DNA of 64,000 bases from Delphinus delphis (GCF_949987515.2 NC_082688.1:105689893-105753892); one strand, 5' to 3'. Shown: positions 45,480 through 57,790, counted from the stretch's first letter. Translations and numbers: made by a program. Notes: generated by a model from the letters alone, not told the origin.

Positions 45480-45640
45480 CAAAATGCAGCAGGGAGGGAG
45501 GGAGCGAGGGAGGTAGGAGGGAGGAAGAGAGTGAGGGGGGGGCATAGAGAGGGAGGAGGAGACGGAGGGGAGGGGGAGGGAGGGAGGGAGGGAGGGAGGG
45601 GGAGAGACGGAGGGAAGGGGGGGAGAGAGAGAGAGAGAAT
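45480..45640 (+). repeat. homopurine (GGGA/GA)n tract
   Basis: About 160 bases almost purely A and G on the plus strand, mostly GGGA units with a terminal GA run. Many runs of three or more Gs are closely spaced, so G-quadruplex or triplex formation is plausible. Confidence 0.95.
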
Positions 45641-46349
45641 ATCTATGTCTTCGAAACACCCCTACCACTCTCCCCACCCCACCCCAAACTGTCAACGGGC
45701 TTTACCAGGTGAAGGATGGGCACAGATCTAAAAGTCACTCTTGCCTAATGTGCTGGATCCCTGGGTTTCTCCCCCACCCCCGGAAAAATAGGGGGAGAGG
45801 GCCAGAGAATGAGAGTCCCCAAAACCAAAGGAATAATAAGACATTATTTTCAGCCCCTTCCCTCCATGCCCTCCTCTACCTCTCCACTCTGTTTACACAC
45901 AAATCCAGACGCCTCCTTAAGTGTGTACATGGACATATCAATTTTTCATCAATTTCTCAGAGCTCCTATCAACAGACATCAGTATGCTCATCCCCAGCAA
46001 AACCCATCCTGTGAACCCAAAGGGGTGTTAAAACAGACCCTTTCTTTTCACCCTCCTCCTCCAGCTGGCCCATCCCCACTCACGTCCCCCTCCCGCCACT
46101 ATTCCCTTAGCCCTCCAGGCATCATCTCCAGCTTCTACTCTCTTCTAAGCCTTCTGCTCCCCAGTCTCCTCTCCAACACCCGGATCTCCAGAGGGTGAGG
46201 CAGGTAGCAGGAAAGCCAAGTTGAGTCTACCTGATCTCCCACAATTCTGCTCCCATTCCCAGAAAACAGACAAACAAGCAAACGCAACTCCTCCCCAACA
46301 ATGACACTGTCCAAGCACACCAAAAGGATAAATAAAATTCAATTCGAAT
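45641..46349. other. unassigned repeat-free sequence
   Basis: No gene or repeat recognised between CpG island 2 and island 3. Confidence 0.4.
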
Positions 46350-48780
46350 ACCCTCAGAGGTCCGCACGCCGGGCGGGCCCCCTACCGCACGGGAGATCAC
46401 TCGTATTCCCGAGCCAACGCTCCCGCGCATCCCTTCTGGCGAAACCCAAAGTGCTTTGTCCGGGGGGTGGTCTATTCAGGGTCTTCTTCTCTCTGTTCTT
46501 CTTTTTAAGAGACTGGTCGCAGTCCGCAGCGTTCCAAAGAAAGGCAGTAGATCTACTGGAATAAAAGGGATCAAGATAATGTACAGGCAGAAGAATGAGG
46601 GAGGGATACGGAGAGGCAAAGGAAGTCCGCATCTAGGGAGCGGCCGCCGGGGCCCAGCCCGAGTGGCTGCCTTCGCTGGGGAAGGGGCGGGCGGAGAGAA
46701 GGCGCTGGTGGTCGCTCCCCTTGGCAGGAGGAAATGATAACCATGATAAGAAGCGTCATGGTGATGATCATGAGCATGATAAAAAAAATTCAGAATCTCC
46801 CTTCGATGAGCCAGAGCATGCGTGCAGGAGGGACTGCACTGCTGGCGGCGGCGGCGGCCGGGGGGAAGGAGCGGAGAGCAGAGCAGGAGGCAAAGGTTGC
46901 AGCGGCAGCACCCTCAGATGAATAATAATAACGCGCAGCGCAAGTTGCGGTTTAGCCTGGAAATCCAGCCCTCCGCGTGAACTCACGTCGAGGGCGGATT
47001 GCAGGGGATGGGGAAGAAGGGGCGGGGGGACGGAGGAGGAGGGAGGGGCGGCAGGGGAGAGAGGAAGGCAGAGAGGGACAGAGAGAATTTGGAGCCTTTT
47101 AATTTATCTTACCAAGCCCCAGTCTCGCTCGCCATCCTCTTCGGGTGAGGTCCTTTTGAAAAATTATTTTTCCTTTAACGAATTATTCAGCTAAAAGAAG
47201 CCACATCTGCTGACTGTACCGAAAACAAGAGGATTAGAAACCGGTCCACAGAGCCGGGCCCGCAGCCCCCCGCCCCCTCTCTGCACCAGCACACGTCATT
47301 CTCACTGCCCCCGGGTACCTCCCTCTCCTGCTTGCTTGGGGAGAGCTGCGCCAAGGAAAATGCGGATTTGGGGAAAGTGACAAGTGGGAGCGCTCGGAAG
47401 GGCGGGAAAACCAAGGCGGGAGGTGGCGATTCGCACCCGCACATTCACACGCGCTTCCGTTTATCCGTTTCTATCCTGGGAGAAGGGGGCGCTTTCACCG
47501 TGCCCACACGCGCGGCACCTGCAGTGGTCAGTGCCCTCCCTCCTTGACGTAACCCGCACCGGTCCCGGGACGACTCCGATCAGCGGCCCGGGCCAGCAAA
47601 CCCACACCTGGTCCTCCGCCCCGCTACCCTTCCTCCGCTTCCTACCCAGCGGGTGGTGCACCCCCTGTCTCTCCTGCTTTGGCAAATGGAGTGGGGGGTG
47701 CTTAGGGCACCGCACGCCCTCTGCTTCTAACCCCAGGCCGGAGGCGCGGGACGAGACTCGGGCGAGGCCCGGGGCGGGGTGGCTGGGGGGCTGCGGCGGA
47801 GGCGGTTGACATCACTGCGGAGAGCGCGCGGCTCTCCCGCCGCTGCGGCGACCGGAGGGCCTTTGCGTCTCGCCCCCCCCTCCTCTTTCCCCGAGCCGGA
47901 GCCTCTGCGTCAGGGCAGGACGGCGGCGGGGCGCGGGGGGGAGAGGGGTTGTCGTGAGCCGGGGGGTGCGGGGAGGTAGTCCCATCCCCCGCCCCCCTGC
48001 AGTCAAGGTGAACGTGAAGGAGAGCGGGCGCGCGTGCCCGCGCCTCTGGGTACGTGCGCGCGCCCCTCCTGGCTCCCGGCCTCGCTGCCCGCGGCGCCCT
48101 CCCGCCCGCCCGCGCCGCGCCGCGCCGCCGGGGCCAGATGGACGCCCGAGATTAGAGCGCACACAAGTGCGTCTCCACGTCCGGCCGCCACCCGTCCCGC
48201 GAACGTTTAGACTCACTTCGGGAGGCGCCTTTTGTTTTGCTGGTGTGTGCCCCGTGTGGAGTATTTTTCCGGGAGCGCGGGGTTAGCTTGGCCTTAAGGA
48301 AGGACTCAGAATGAAAAATCTGCCCATTAGAACAAAACCCCCAGACACTCCCCGCCCCGACCCCCCAACACAAACCCAGCGCCAGCAAGGAGAAATCTTC
48401 GGTCTTTCCCGGGAGCCGGTTCAGCAGCCGCGGGAGTCAACCCTCACCCCGGCGATGTCCGCACACGCAGGGCCCATCTGCTTCCCCTACTCAGGCTTTT
48501 CTTCTTTGATGACTTAAAGAAAAAAGAAAGAAAGAAAGAAATAGAGAAAGAAAAGAGAAAGAAAAATCTAAGCGTTCCTTGGGCAGCGCTGGATTCAGAG
48601 CAACGAGCGATGGGTAGAAAGAACAAGCCCCTGACAGCTACAAGCAGCTCCGCAAATCAGATGGCCCGCGCGCGGCGGCCGGGAGCCGTCCTGCGGGGTC
48701 GTCGCAGGTGCGCGCCCACCGTGCGGGAACCGGCCCAAGGAACGGTGACCCTGGGCTCGGCCCTGCTCGCTCCCAGGCCA
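46350..48780. promoter_or_regulatory. CpG island 3 (main cluster)
   Basis: The densest CpG sequence of the window: 46,350-47,050, 47,270-48,480 (for example 'cggcggggcgcgggggg', 'cccgcccgcccgcgccgcgc', 'gcgctgcggcgaccggagg') and 48,660-48,780 ('gcccgcgcgcggcggccgg'). A GGC triplet run lies near 46,845. A cluster of this size in repeat-poor DNA usually marks the promoter of a developmental gene. The gene itself could not be named. Confidence 0.72.
48518..48566. repeat. (GAAA)n-rich tract
   Basis: Imperfect AAAG/GAAA tetranucleotide repeats between two CpG-dense blocks. Confidence 0.9.
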
Positions 48781-50985
48781 TTTCGGTTCTTGTTAATTAT
48801 TGGGTGTTTGCCTCATTAGAAGAAGAATAGCAATCACACAACCTCTTAGCACTGGGTTTTTGCTTCCAACAATGTACCACGAGAAGCTTAAAAATAAGCA
48901 GTTTTTGTAAATTCCAAGAAGCGGAAAGCTTCGCTTTAGATTGAGAGAGAGACAGACAGGGAGCGATAGAGAGAGGAGAGGAGAAGAATATAAAACATCC
49001 CTGCAGTAGATTTTTAATTTCTGACGACTGTAGTTTGTCTTTCCAAGATCCCCGGAAAGGGATCTCTTTCCGGGGAAAACTTACCATTCTGGTAACGTTG
49101 CTCGCAAACTACAATACTTTTCTGGTGCAAAAACTATATTGGCGGTCGCTTGGCTCAAGACTGCCACCATTTTGATAAGGGTTTTAGATTCAGGACTATG
49201 TGTTTCCTATTCACTAAGGATTCCTTAAGCAAGCAGTCCCTGAACACCTTCTACGTGGAGGCACGGGGCTGCGACTGGAGCTCTAGGTTGCTTGACCGAA
49301 GGGCAGCAGGACACAGCGCTGCTGCCCTTTCCTTGGTTTTTCTTAAAGGCCTGGTTTTGTTTTACTTGAGGACGGTTTCAGTGCGGTCCTCCTGCGCCGC
49401 CGCTGCAATGCAGGATATCTGCTCTCTCATCTTGCGGCATGGGGGGAGGGGAGCAGAGAGAAGGTTTTGTAACAGGCTCTGCAGGCCTGAGTAGGAACGC
49501 CTTAAACGATGAGCCCCGGGTTTAAACAGAAAAGAAAAGAAAAGGAGAGAAAAGAAAAAAAAGCAGCTGATGCTGAATGAATCGTTAGAGCATACCCCTG
49601 GGGTTTTCTCCAACGAGGGGGTCACGAGTCCTTTCCCCTCCCCCAGTCACAGATTTCATATCTGTTTTTAAACAGTCTGATCAGATGCTGGGACATTTGT
49701 GACGGCTTCTTAAAACCTAAACCCTTGGGCTTAAGAGCTGTCTATACTCCTGAACAAAGTCACCCCAAATACTAACACGTTAAGAAATTACATTGTAAAA
49801 CCTCCCCAAATCCGATTGACTGGGCTGCTTGGGGCCCATATGGCTGGACAGCTGTGCTGCTCTACGTGAAAAGACACCACTGCCCCTCGGATGGTATAAA
49901 GCAGGGGTTCCCCAGAGAGCTCAGACATGACCTAAGTATTAGCTTAGCCTGGGGTGAAGACTGAGTTAAATCCCTCTCTTCTTGGAGGTTAAAATAAAGA
50001 CAACAACAAAAATCACAAGAGGTGCACTTTTGAATTCACTGTAAATTGCATGCCTCCTGCTGGTCCCACCGAAGGAAGGGAAGGAGACCAGAGAAACGAA
50101 CCCTCTCCAGCTTACCACAAGCATGACGTTAGGCAAACTGAAGACACGGGAGACTGGGAAGAAATATATTATTCGCCAAGCGTACCATGTGTTGGTGACA
50201 TTTGTGGTTCCCTGTTCAGAGAAGCAGGGTTCTGACCTCAGCCGATACCTCAGTGTTAGCCATGAAGAACCGTCATCAGAGCGCAATTTCCATGGTGAGA
50301 AGATGAAACCGTGCTTTAAAAAGGAAAGCCCGTTATGAAATGCAGCCGGATTTAATTTTTAATATGATGGCGGATCCTCTAACGCGTTCTTTGCTGGTGT
50401 TTGCATTCAGGAGGAATGATTCATCCTGTGGCAGAAGTCAAAATAACACTCTGCAGTACTTTGAAATGGGCTCCTCGCTTTTAAAGGTGTCCTGAAATAG
50501 AATATTCTATAACCTTCAAGTTGTGGCTGGAGAAACTGAATACAAAACTCGGTCCCTACTGAAGCGTTCAGGCTAGATAAGAAACAGGCCTGTTCCTACT
50601 TCTCTGTGTGTGTATTCACATTGCTGCGTCCTCCAGACTCCTACTTCTCTTCAGGCCTTAAATATTTTAAAAAAAGGAAGAGGGAAAAACAAAAACAAAA
50701 ACAAAAACCCTCACGAATCAACCTGGAGAGTGAAATGGGGGAAAAAACATACTCGTTAGAGGATTAGATTCATAAGCTCTGAGTCCAAAGTCAGTTAACA
50801 TTGTTTTGGAGAAATTATTTCAATAGTGAAACTACAGCCTTTGAAAGCTTTACATAGATTTAGCAGATACTGAAGTGTTCCTTTACTGTCACTTCACATC
50901 TTTGGCAATAGCGACAGAGAGTTCTGCAGTGACTGTGGCTTTAAAAAAAATAAAGCAATTTTGGAGACATTATTTGAATGGCATA
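48781..50985. other. repeat-poor sequence downstream of CpG island 3
   Basis: No coding exon or transposon recognised. Holds a strong hairpin at 49,049-49,076 and several A-rich purine runs (49,528-49,562; 50,678-50,707). Confidence 0.4.
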
Positions 50986-51140
50986 ACCAATGAGGGAACC
51001 CTGGAGATCATTTGGTTTCCTTCTTACTCGAATAGAAGAGGAAAGCAAGGCCTAGAGAGAAGGAAAAATTGCTTCTACATATCATGTGGATGGTTTGTAG
51101 CAAATTCAGTGGTAAAGTTAAGAACAAAACCCATTCATTT
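50986..51140 (-). mobile_element. MIR-like fragment
   Basis: 'ccctggagatcatttggttt', 'gaggaaagcaaggcctagag' and 'ggtaaagttaagaacaaaac' follow antisense MIR order; diverged. Confidence 0.45.
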
Positions 51141-51694
51141 TCTTGCCTGTATGTTTTTCTCGTATCGTATTTGAACTTTAGGTTTTCTTATGATTTTGAA
51201 AGTAAAAGCCCACCTACCCTAGCAAGTCCATTTAGTGTGTAGCTTGGATTTAATTTTGAAATGCAAGTTTTTCTATTTAGATTGCTCTAGTTTTAGGGAT
51301 ATTTCAGAACACATTTAGGAAAATACACACTGCCAACCCCTTGTGGCTCTGGAAGGATCGAACAAAAGCCACACAAAAGTTTCTGAGCCTTTGGTCGAGT
51401 GAATTAAGTGCTACAACATGCCTAGAAGATAATCACATGAAAGCCAGAGCTGGAGGTTTTGAGGAAGGACCCCCAGGACAGAGGTCTGGCAAACAGCATC
51501 CTTTCATAATCATTTTGGGGGAAGGATGAGGCACGTGGCAGGAGTCTCTGACACAGATCCAGTTTATCAGGTGGCAGTTACAAAGTCAATTTGTTTTGTT
51601 TCTGCATTATTTAATAAATTATTCATATTGTCCAAAAAAGGAATCTTGGGGAAAAAAGAAACCCCAAAAGTAAAATAAACTGTGGCATGATGAA
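51141..51694. other. unassigned sequence
   Basis: No recognised feature. Confidence 0.35.
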
Positions 51695-51825
51695 GATGAC
51701 TTCTATGACCTTGGGCAAGTTAGTCACTCTATCGTACAGGACATGAAACCTCTTCTTCAACAGGAGACGCTTGGAGTAGTTGATTTCTAAAGTCCCTTTC
51801 AACACAAAGAGTGTATGATTCTGTT
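51695..51825 (+). mobile_element. MIR SINE fragment
   Basis: 'tatgaccttgggcaagttag', 'tcactctatcgtacaggac' and 'agtccctttcaacacaaaga' match the MIR core and tail. Confidence 0.65.
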
Positions 51826-53344
51826 GTTTAAAAAAAAGAAAATCCACATGTTCCTGAGTCTGGAAGATACTGTTTTCCTTCTAAGATCTACCTGGCAAAT
51901 ACTGTTCAGGGCCTGAAAAGTTGAACACAGAAAGCTTCAAGAAGTGTTGTGTGTGCGTTTCAATGACATTCACCTGAAAGTACAACCCTCTATTCTTGAT
52001 GACTCTCTGGGTCAGGAGGTCCCTATATCAGGTGAAAGCATTTTTCTATCGCACTTAGAATCCCTCAGCACAGTGGAACTGTCTGTCTCTTGTGCCTTCA
52101 CAGAAGCAGATCCACGCTGAGCCCTGTAGCGGATTTAAAAGCCCTCCCCTTTAGCTCCATCCTGACCTAGATTGTAGGAAGAAGACTAATGATTCATTTG
52201 CAATGCTTATGATGGGCATCTACGGCAGGGTCCTCCCTCCCCCTTGTTCAGAAAGAAACCCCTGTTACCCTTATCGTCTGATATTACCACAAGTAAATAT
52301 TTTTGTCTAAATTGCTACCTAGGGCATGAGGCTATGTCCTAATGAATTACCTGCCCCAGGGAAATCTATAACTTGCCAGTGCTTCAGGCAATTTTTAACA
52401 TGTGTCAGATTGTGTTTGCATTGGAGAATTTGGACTGTTTTTTGTTTTTTTATTTGGTGCGGGCAAACTATCCGGTGTTTCTTTCCGTCTTTATGCAGAG
52501 ATATACAATTCAACATACCTTTGCAAAGAGAAAAGCCTTGTTTGTGTTTAAGAGTCTGACGGGAGCACGCAAACAGCGTTCTTACACATAAAGGATCAGA
52601 TCATGGAGAGGTAAAAATGTTGGTACTCATAGGTTGGATACTGTTTTAATGCAAACTGGACAAGGCTTTCTTTGAGTTTCATTTAGAGGCAGCTACCCTG
52701 TACTATAAGTTATGAAACCAGTGTGTTACCCTTGGAAAAATGGTCCTGACTAATAAATAATGAGATGCCAATTGGTGTGTTCATTACATATACAGATTTG
52801 AAGCAGAATTAGTAGAAATTACTGAAATGGAAATCTTGTCAATCACAAATGAGACAGCTGACAAGTCAGAGCAAAAAAAAAAAAAAAAAAAACCCAAATG
52901 TGATTCATATCTTGTAGGATTCTGTCTGAGGATGATTTAAATAAATTTGGACATTAGGTGGTGATAAGACGAAAATGAAACAGCATCCAGTCGGGCAAAA
53001 AGACTGTGGTAGGCCTGGGGGAGTGTGGAAAAAAAAAAAAAGGAAAGGGGAAAGGGGAGAACGAGGGGGTCGCTTGTTTGTAATGACTGAATGAAGAGAT
53101 GAAATCTAGAATATTTATTTCCCAGTAGCCGACACTCAGGAGACATTCAACTATTTTTTATAAAATAAAATCAGTGTCCCTTCTGTGTTGAGCAGCATCA
53201 AACAGATTATCTGCATATATAACTCTGCTGGGAGGCCACAGAATCGTCAGCTAGAAGTGCAGTGCAAAGTCGGTTTACTTCCCATCTTTAATTTCCAAAT
53301 GTGGTAAACAGGCATTTAAAAACACTGTATGTAAAACAAAGAGC
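51826..53344. other. unassigned sequence with A-runs
   Basis: A poly-A run at 52,874-52,892 and a second at 53,029-53,041; otherwise nothing recognised and no gene evident. Confidence 0.4.
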
Positions 53345-53530
53345 CACTGCATACCAGGCAGCTACGAGCCAGGCACAGTGCTGTTGAGGTGTTTTCCTTA
53401 CATGATCTAAATCTCACAGCCTTACTAACTCCCTATTAAAAGGAGAGGCGACTGCTTCCCTGAGTGGTTAAATGACTTTCTGAAGTGCATAAGCTGGAAC
53501 TGGAATCCAGTTATGACCGGCCTCAAAGAC
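53345..53530 (-). mobile_element. MIR SINE
   Basis: 'acgagccaggcacagtgctg', 'ccttacatgatctaaatctc', 'gtggttaaatgactttctga', 'agctggaactggaatccag' follow antisense MIR. Confidence 0.75.
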
Positions 53531-54204
53531 TCCGTGCCGCAGGCTTCCCAAAAGAAACAAGAACAACGTTATATAATGTAAAGTTGCTATAAAAAAAAAA
53601 AAATGGTAAGCGTTTGTCTTGCCTCCTGTACCAAGTTGAAGCGAGCCGTGTGAGACTGACAGAGCAGATGAGAAACGCCACTCAAGATAATTTTTCCTGC
53701 TAAACTCTGTAGTACGCTATGCAAATATGATTGCAAAAGTGGAACGTTATCAACACTTTAATGCTAGATATCTTTCAAAGATGATACTTAGAGTAATCAA
53801 CATAAACTTAGTATACTGTATCCTAAATAATAAAAATGTTGGCTTGCATCATTCTGACATCTTAGTACAACCTAGAAAGCCTATCTGGATGATATGTAGT
53901 GATAATAACATTCTACATTCAAACAGCATCTTAACAGTCACAGCGCTTTGTCACCTGGGCTGGGGTGGGGGAGGGGAGCCGGAAAACAGAGAAGGACTTA
54001 GGGGCTCCTTTGGGGGCAGAGTGCCCGGGGAAATTCCTGGGATGGAGGATGGTAAATCAACGTGAACATACTTCCATTGGGTCCTGGTAGGTCTCCTGCT
54101 TCCTGTCCCCCCCAAGGCAGGACTGATAAGCAAGACCCCTGCTCGGCAGAGATGTTTCCTGTTTTTGGTACATGATTAGATACCCTGAGCTGGTCCTAAG
54201 CAGC
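53531..54204. other. unassigned sequence
   Basis: A 112-residue open frame at 53,727-54,065 has no known domain. No repeat recognised. Confidence 0.4.
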
Positions 54205-54292
54205 AACAACAACAACAACAAAAACAAAAAAGAGGAAAAAAGAAATAAAGAAAGAAAGAAGGAAAGAAAGAAAGAGAAAGGAAAAAAAAAAA
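54205..54292. repeat. (CAA)n followed by (GAAA)n simple repeat
   Basis: CAA units at 54,205-54,222, then A-rich GAAA/GGAA units to 54,292. Confidence 0.9.
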
Positions 54293-54514
54293 GCCACGTG
54301 GGAGGGAAGGGAAAAAAATGATGGGAACTGAGTTTTTATGGGATTTGTTTCTCTGTTTAATATACATATTTAAATTATTGAGCTGCCCCAGGACAGGAAA
54401 CGATGGCATTTTATTCCAAATTCCTCAGCTTGTCATATGTCAACAACCACAATATCACCAAGAGTTCCCTGTCTGGTAGAGAAGCTAGCATGTTCGTGGA
54501 ATGCTGCCTGCGCG

Positions 54515-55860
54515 GGGTGGGCTACTGGCCTGGGAGCCAGGAGGCCTGGCTTCTAGTTCTCGGTTTGCTGCAGTGACCTTGGACAAGGCCCTTTCCCCGT
54601 GGAGGGTGCAGGGGTTGGACCCAGAGCTCCAACTTTCCTTTGTTCTGTTCCCTGCTCCCCACTCATAAGGCTCTCTCCTGATGCTAGCAGGACAAGATCC
54701 CAACTCTGAAACTGTCACCACATTATATTTATTCTCCTCAGGGAATTTTAAAAGGCTGTAACATCAATTAACAGCATTTTGGGAACCCCTAAGCCAGTGA
54801 GGGTTGGTTGGGGGAGACAGAGGAGGCTTTCCTGGCGCTTCTGAAATTGTGCTGGTTTTACGTGGGTCCTTGTCCTCTTCTACTATAGAGGGTGGACATC
54901 GTAGGAGAACAAGCGGGGGTCTCGGGGCCAAGACAGATGCCAGACCACATACCAGCTTCTGGCTCCACCACCTACCTGCTCGGTGACTTCGGCTAGTTTT
55001 TCACGTGCAATATGAGGAGGATGTTAATGCCGACCTCACGGGGCTAGTGTTTACTGAGACAACACCCAATAGATGCCAGTTTTGTGCTTCTCTTTCTGCC
55101 TTCTCTCTAAAAGGCGGGCCAGGAATGGTCCCTGCTCTGTCATCCCCTCCACCTCCCCAGGAAAAGAGGATGCAGGGATGTGGGCAGGGAATGTGTGATG
55201 CCACGTGCTGTGGGATCCATGGCTGGCACCAGTCTGAGCAGAAGGGGACCTGGGGAAGGATTATTTTCTGACGCATCCTGCAGGTGACCCACAAGTTTCT
55301 GACTGAACAAGCAATGAGAAACAGCGTATTGTGAAATAGGGAGAAATACAGCTATGAACTCCTCCTGAATCCTGGGGGGATGTTTTGGAATCTTGAGGGT
55401 CTCAGAAGCTCCCACAGAAATGGAGCTTGAGCAGGTGGGGGACATTGCCTCCTTGACCTGACCGGCAGTCTTGGTTCTGTTGTGTGTGGAGCGGTCAGAG
55501 ATGCAAGAGAAGCTTAGAGCTAGAAGATGAGGACATTGAGACCCAGAGGAGTGAAGCACCTTTCCGTGGCTCCCCAGTTACTAGGTGGTTGGAATCAAAG
55601 AGAAAAGGGGGGCAGAGGAGGGTCTAGATGAGAAGAGGTAGAATTCTGTGCTGGGGGAATTTGGAGAGTCTGCTGACTTGCTTTCTCACTGGGCCTGAGC
55701 ACAGCTCTGACAGAAGCCCAAGCTTCTGAGGTTCTCTTTTAGATGGATAATAGCTATACCTACCTCAGAGTGTGGTCACCAGGATAAAATGGCACAGTGC
55801 ACGAGACACACAATACAATGCCTTGTCATAGTAAGTGCTCAACTATATTAGCTGAAGGCT
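54515..55860. mobile_element. series of four MIR fragments
   Basis: MIR (+) at 54,515-54,630 ('gccaggaggcctggcttct', 'cagtgaccttggacaaggcc') and 54,945-55,090 ('caccacctacctgctcggtg'). MIR (-) at 55,515-55,620 ('gaggacattgagacccagag'). MIR (+) at 55,740-55,855 ('gataatagctatacctacc', 'gtcatagtaagtgctcaact'). The DNA between them is unassigned. Confidence 0.65.
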
Positions 55861-56589
55861 TTTTTTTAACCTCAAAAAAAAAAAAAAAAAAGGCAGCCAT
55901 GATGCTATTGGCAAAGAAAGACTGTTAGTGTAATTGGCTTTCTTCTTAGTGAAGAAACCAGAGAAGCTCCCCGACGTCTGTGGTAATGACATCACCATTA
56001 ATGGCAGAGGAGGCCAATTGTAACCACATTTTCCGAGGGTCAAAGTGACTCTCTTTCTTTTGGAGAACCAAGCCTTAAATTTAGGGTCTGTTTTCAAGGA
56101 AGTGACAGCCTGCAGTATCTACTTTATCATCATTTCACTTCTGGTACAATCTATTAGCAGGAACACAAGCAGACATTGAAGACTTTAGCTGTGGATGTGG
56201 AGTTCTTTGGGGATGTCTGGGAGAGACAGATGAAATTTAGGACTTGTTTGATGTGACGGAACAGCACAGACTGAGTGAGAGAAAGAGTCAATTTTTAACA
56301 TTCTAAGGGAGACATTGTAAAAAGCATTCATAGACCTCTTCTTAAATAGCAGGGTCTTAGACCCTTAATTTCTGGCAGTAAGAAACCTGAAAACCTCCTG
56401 GAAATTAACACCTAAACATTTTAGATAAGGTATATGAATATTCTTTTAATTGCATAGTAGAGCTTGAAGGAAATAAATATAACTGGACAAGAAATAAAAT
56501 CTAGCTATATGCTCTTCCTAAGAGTTGCATCCAAAACATGGAGCAAAAAGCCTGAAAGGAAAAAATGAGAAAAGAAATAGTAGGTAAAT
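55861..56589. other. unassigned sequence
   Basis: A poly-A run at 55,875-55,892; otherwise no recognised feature. Confidence 0.35.
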
Positions 56590-57400
56590 ACTAACCAAAA
56601 GAAAACTGAGGTAGTTTATTAAAGTCATATGAAATAGACTTGAAGACAAAGACATTATTAATGATAAAGATGGTCTACACATGATGAACGGTTTAAAAAG
56701 GACAATTAAGGAGAAGAAGAATTCTAAACTTGTATGCCCCTAGAAACATAGCTTCAAAACATAAAAGCAATTTTAGGAAGAAAATGACAAATTGGAAATG
56801 ATAGTAAGAGATTTTAATGCATCTCTCTTGGCAATTGATAAAAACAGTTGGAAAGGATCTAGAAGATTTGAACAACACACTCTCAAGCTTGCTTTAATGG
56901 ACAGGCTTGGAAACCCCTTATCAATAATTAGAAAAATCATGTTCTTTTCGTGCATACATGGGACATTTACAAAACTTGATCATGTACTAGCTCACAAATG
57001 AAGTCCTAACAAATACTACGATATGATGTCATACAGTTTGTGTTATTTGACCACAATATAGTTGAGTAAGAAATGATTAGCAAAACAAACAAACAAACAA
57101 AAAAACCCACCTGCTTCTCTCCATGCATTTGGGGGAAAAAACATTTCTAGATAACTCACTGGTTCAAGAAGAAAGCATATTATAGTTAATTAATTAATTA
57201 AAATACTACATATCAAGATTTTGCGTCTTACAGTTATAGAAATACCTAAAGGAGAACTTATAGGCTTAAAACGCTTATATTAGTAAAGAAGAAAGACCAA
57301 AGGTTAATGATCTAAGTGTCCAATGGAAGAAGTTAAAAAAAAAAAGAAAAACAGAGTAATCCCAAAGAAAGAAGAAGAAAAAAATAATGACAGGGAAAAA
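56590..57400 (+). mobile_element. old L1M/HAL1-like ORF2 fragment (endonuclease region)
   Basis: Decayed L1 ORF2 blocks in order: 'agagattttaatgcatctct', 'gatttgaacaacacactctc', 'gcatacatgggacatttaca', 'tgatcatgtactagctcaca', 'ttatttgaccacaatatag', 'cctaaaggagaacttatagg'. No open frame of useful length. Confidence 0.65.
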
Positions 57401-57439
57401 GGGTGGTGAGATTCAGACTCTAATACCATCTGGAATAAG

Positions 57440-57790
57440 TCCATGGCTATTTTATGGGTGAGAAACACCCCTCCACTGCAAATACCTATCCCTTCCAGCG
57501 GAATATATTCTCTCTCCTCTGAAGGCCCTTCTCACCAAATCTGCACCATCTTTGCAGTGGACTAAAACTGTGCTTTGTTCTTCTCTGTAGGTTTATACAT
57601 CTAGCATAGGTGCTCAGCAATTCCATTCAATGACTTTTCCCTTGGAGTAATTTGCTTATTTACCCCCTCTGCTAGATTGTAAACTCTTTGAGGCAGAAAC
57701 TAGATCTTTCTCTTCTCTGCTCCTCCACAGCATGTGAGCCAGGACTTGTGCAAAGGAGCCACCTGATACTGAAATGTGTTTGAAGTTGAA
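57440..57790 (+). mobile_element. L2 LINE 3' end
   Basis: 'aaggcccttctcaccaaatc', 'tagattgtaaactctttgag' and 'gcagaaactagatctttctc' are typical of the L2 3' UTR. Confidence 0.65.

Noticed and set aside
46721..46921. Histidine/aspartate-rich open frame that could suggest a metal-binding protein
   Set aside because: The composition results from the repeated catgat/tgatga DNA motif; all frames across it look odd and none has a splice or homology signal.
39370..48286. Many overlapping open frames over 80 codons in the CpG islands
   Set aside because: GC-rich DNA lacks stop codons on both strands; none shows a domain, conserved motif or consistent splice structure.
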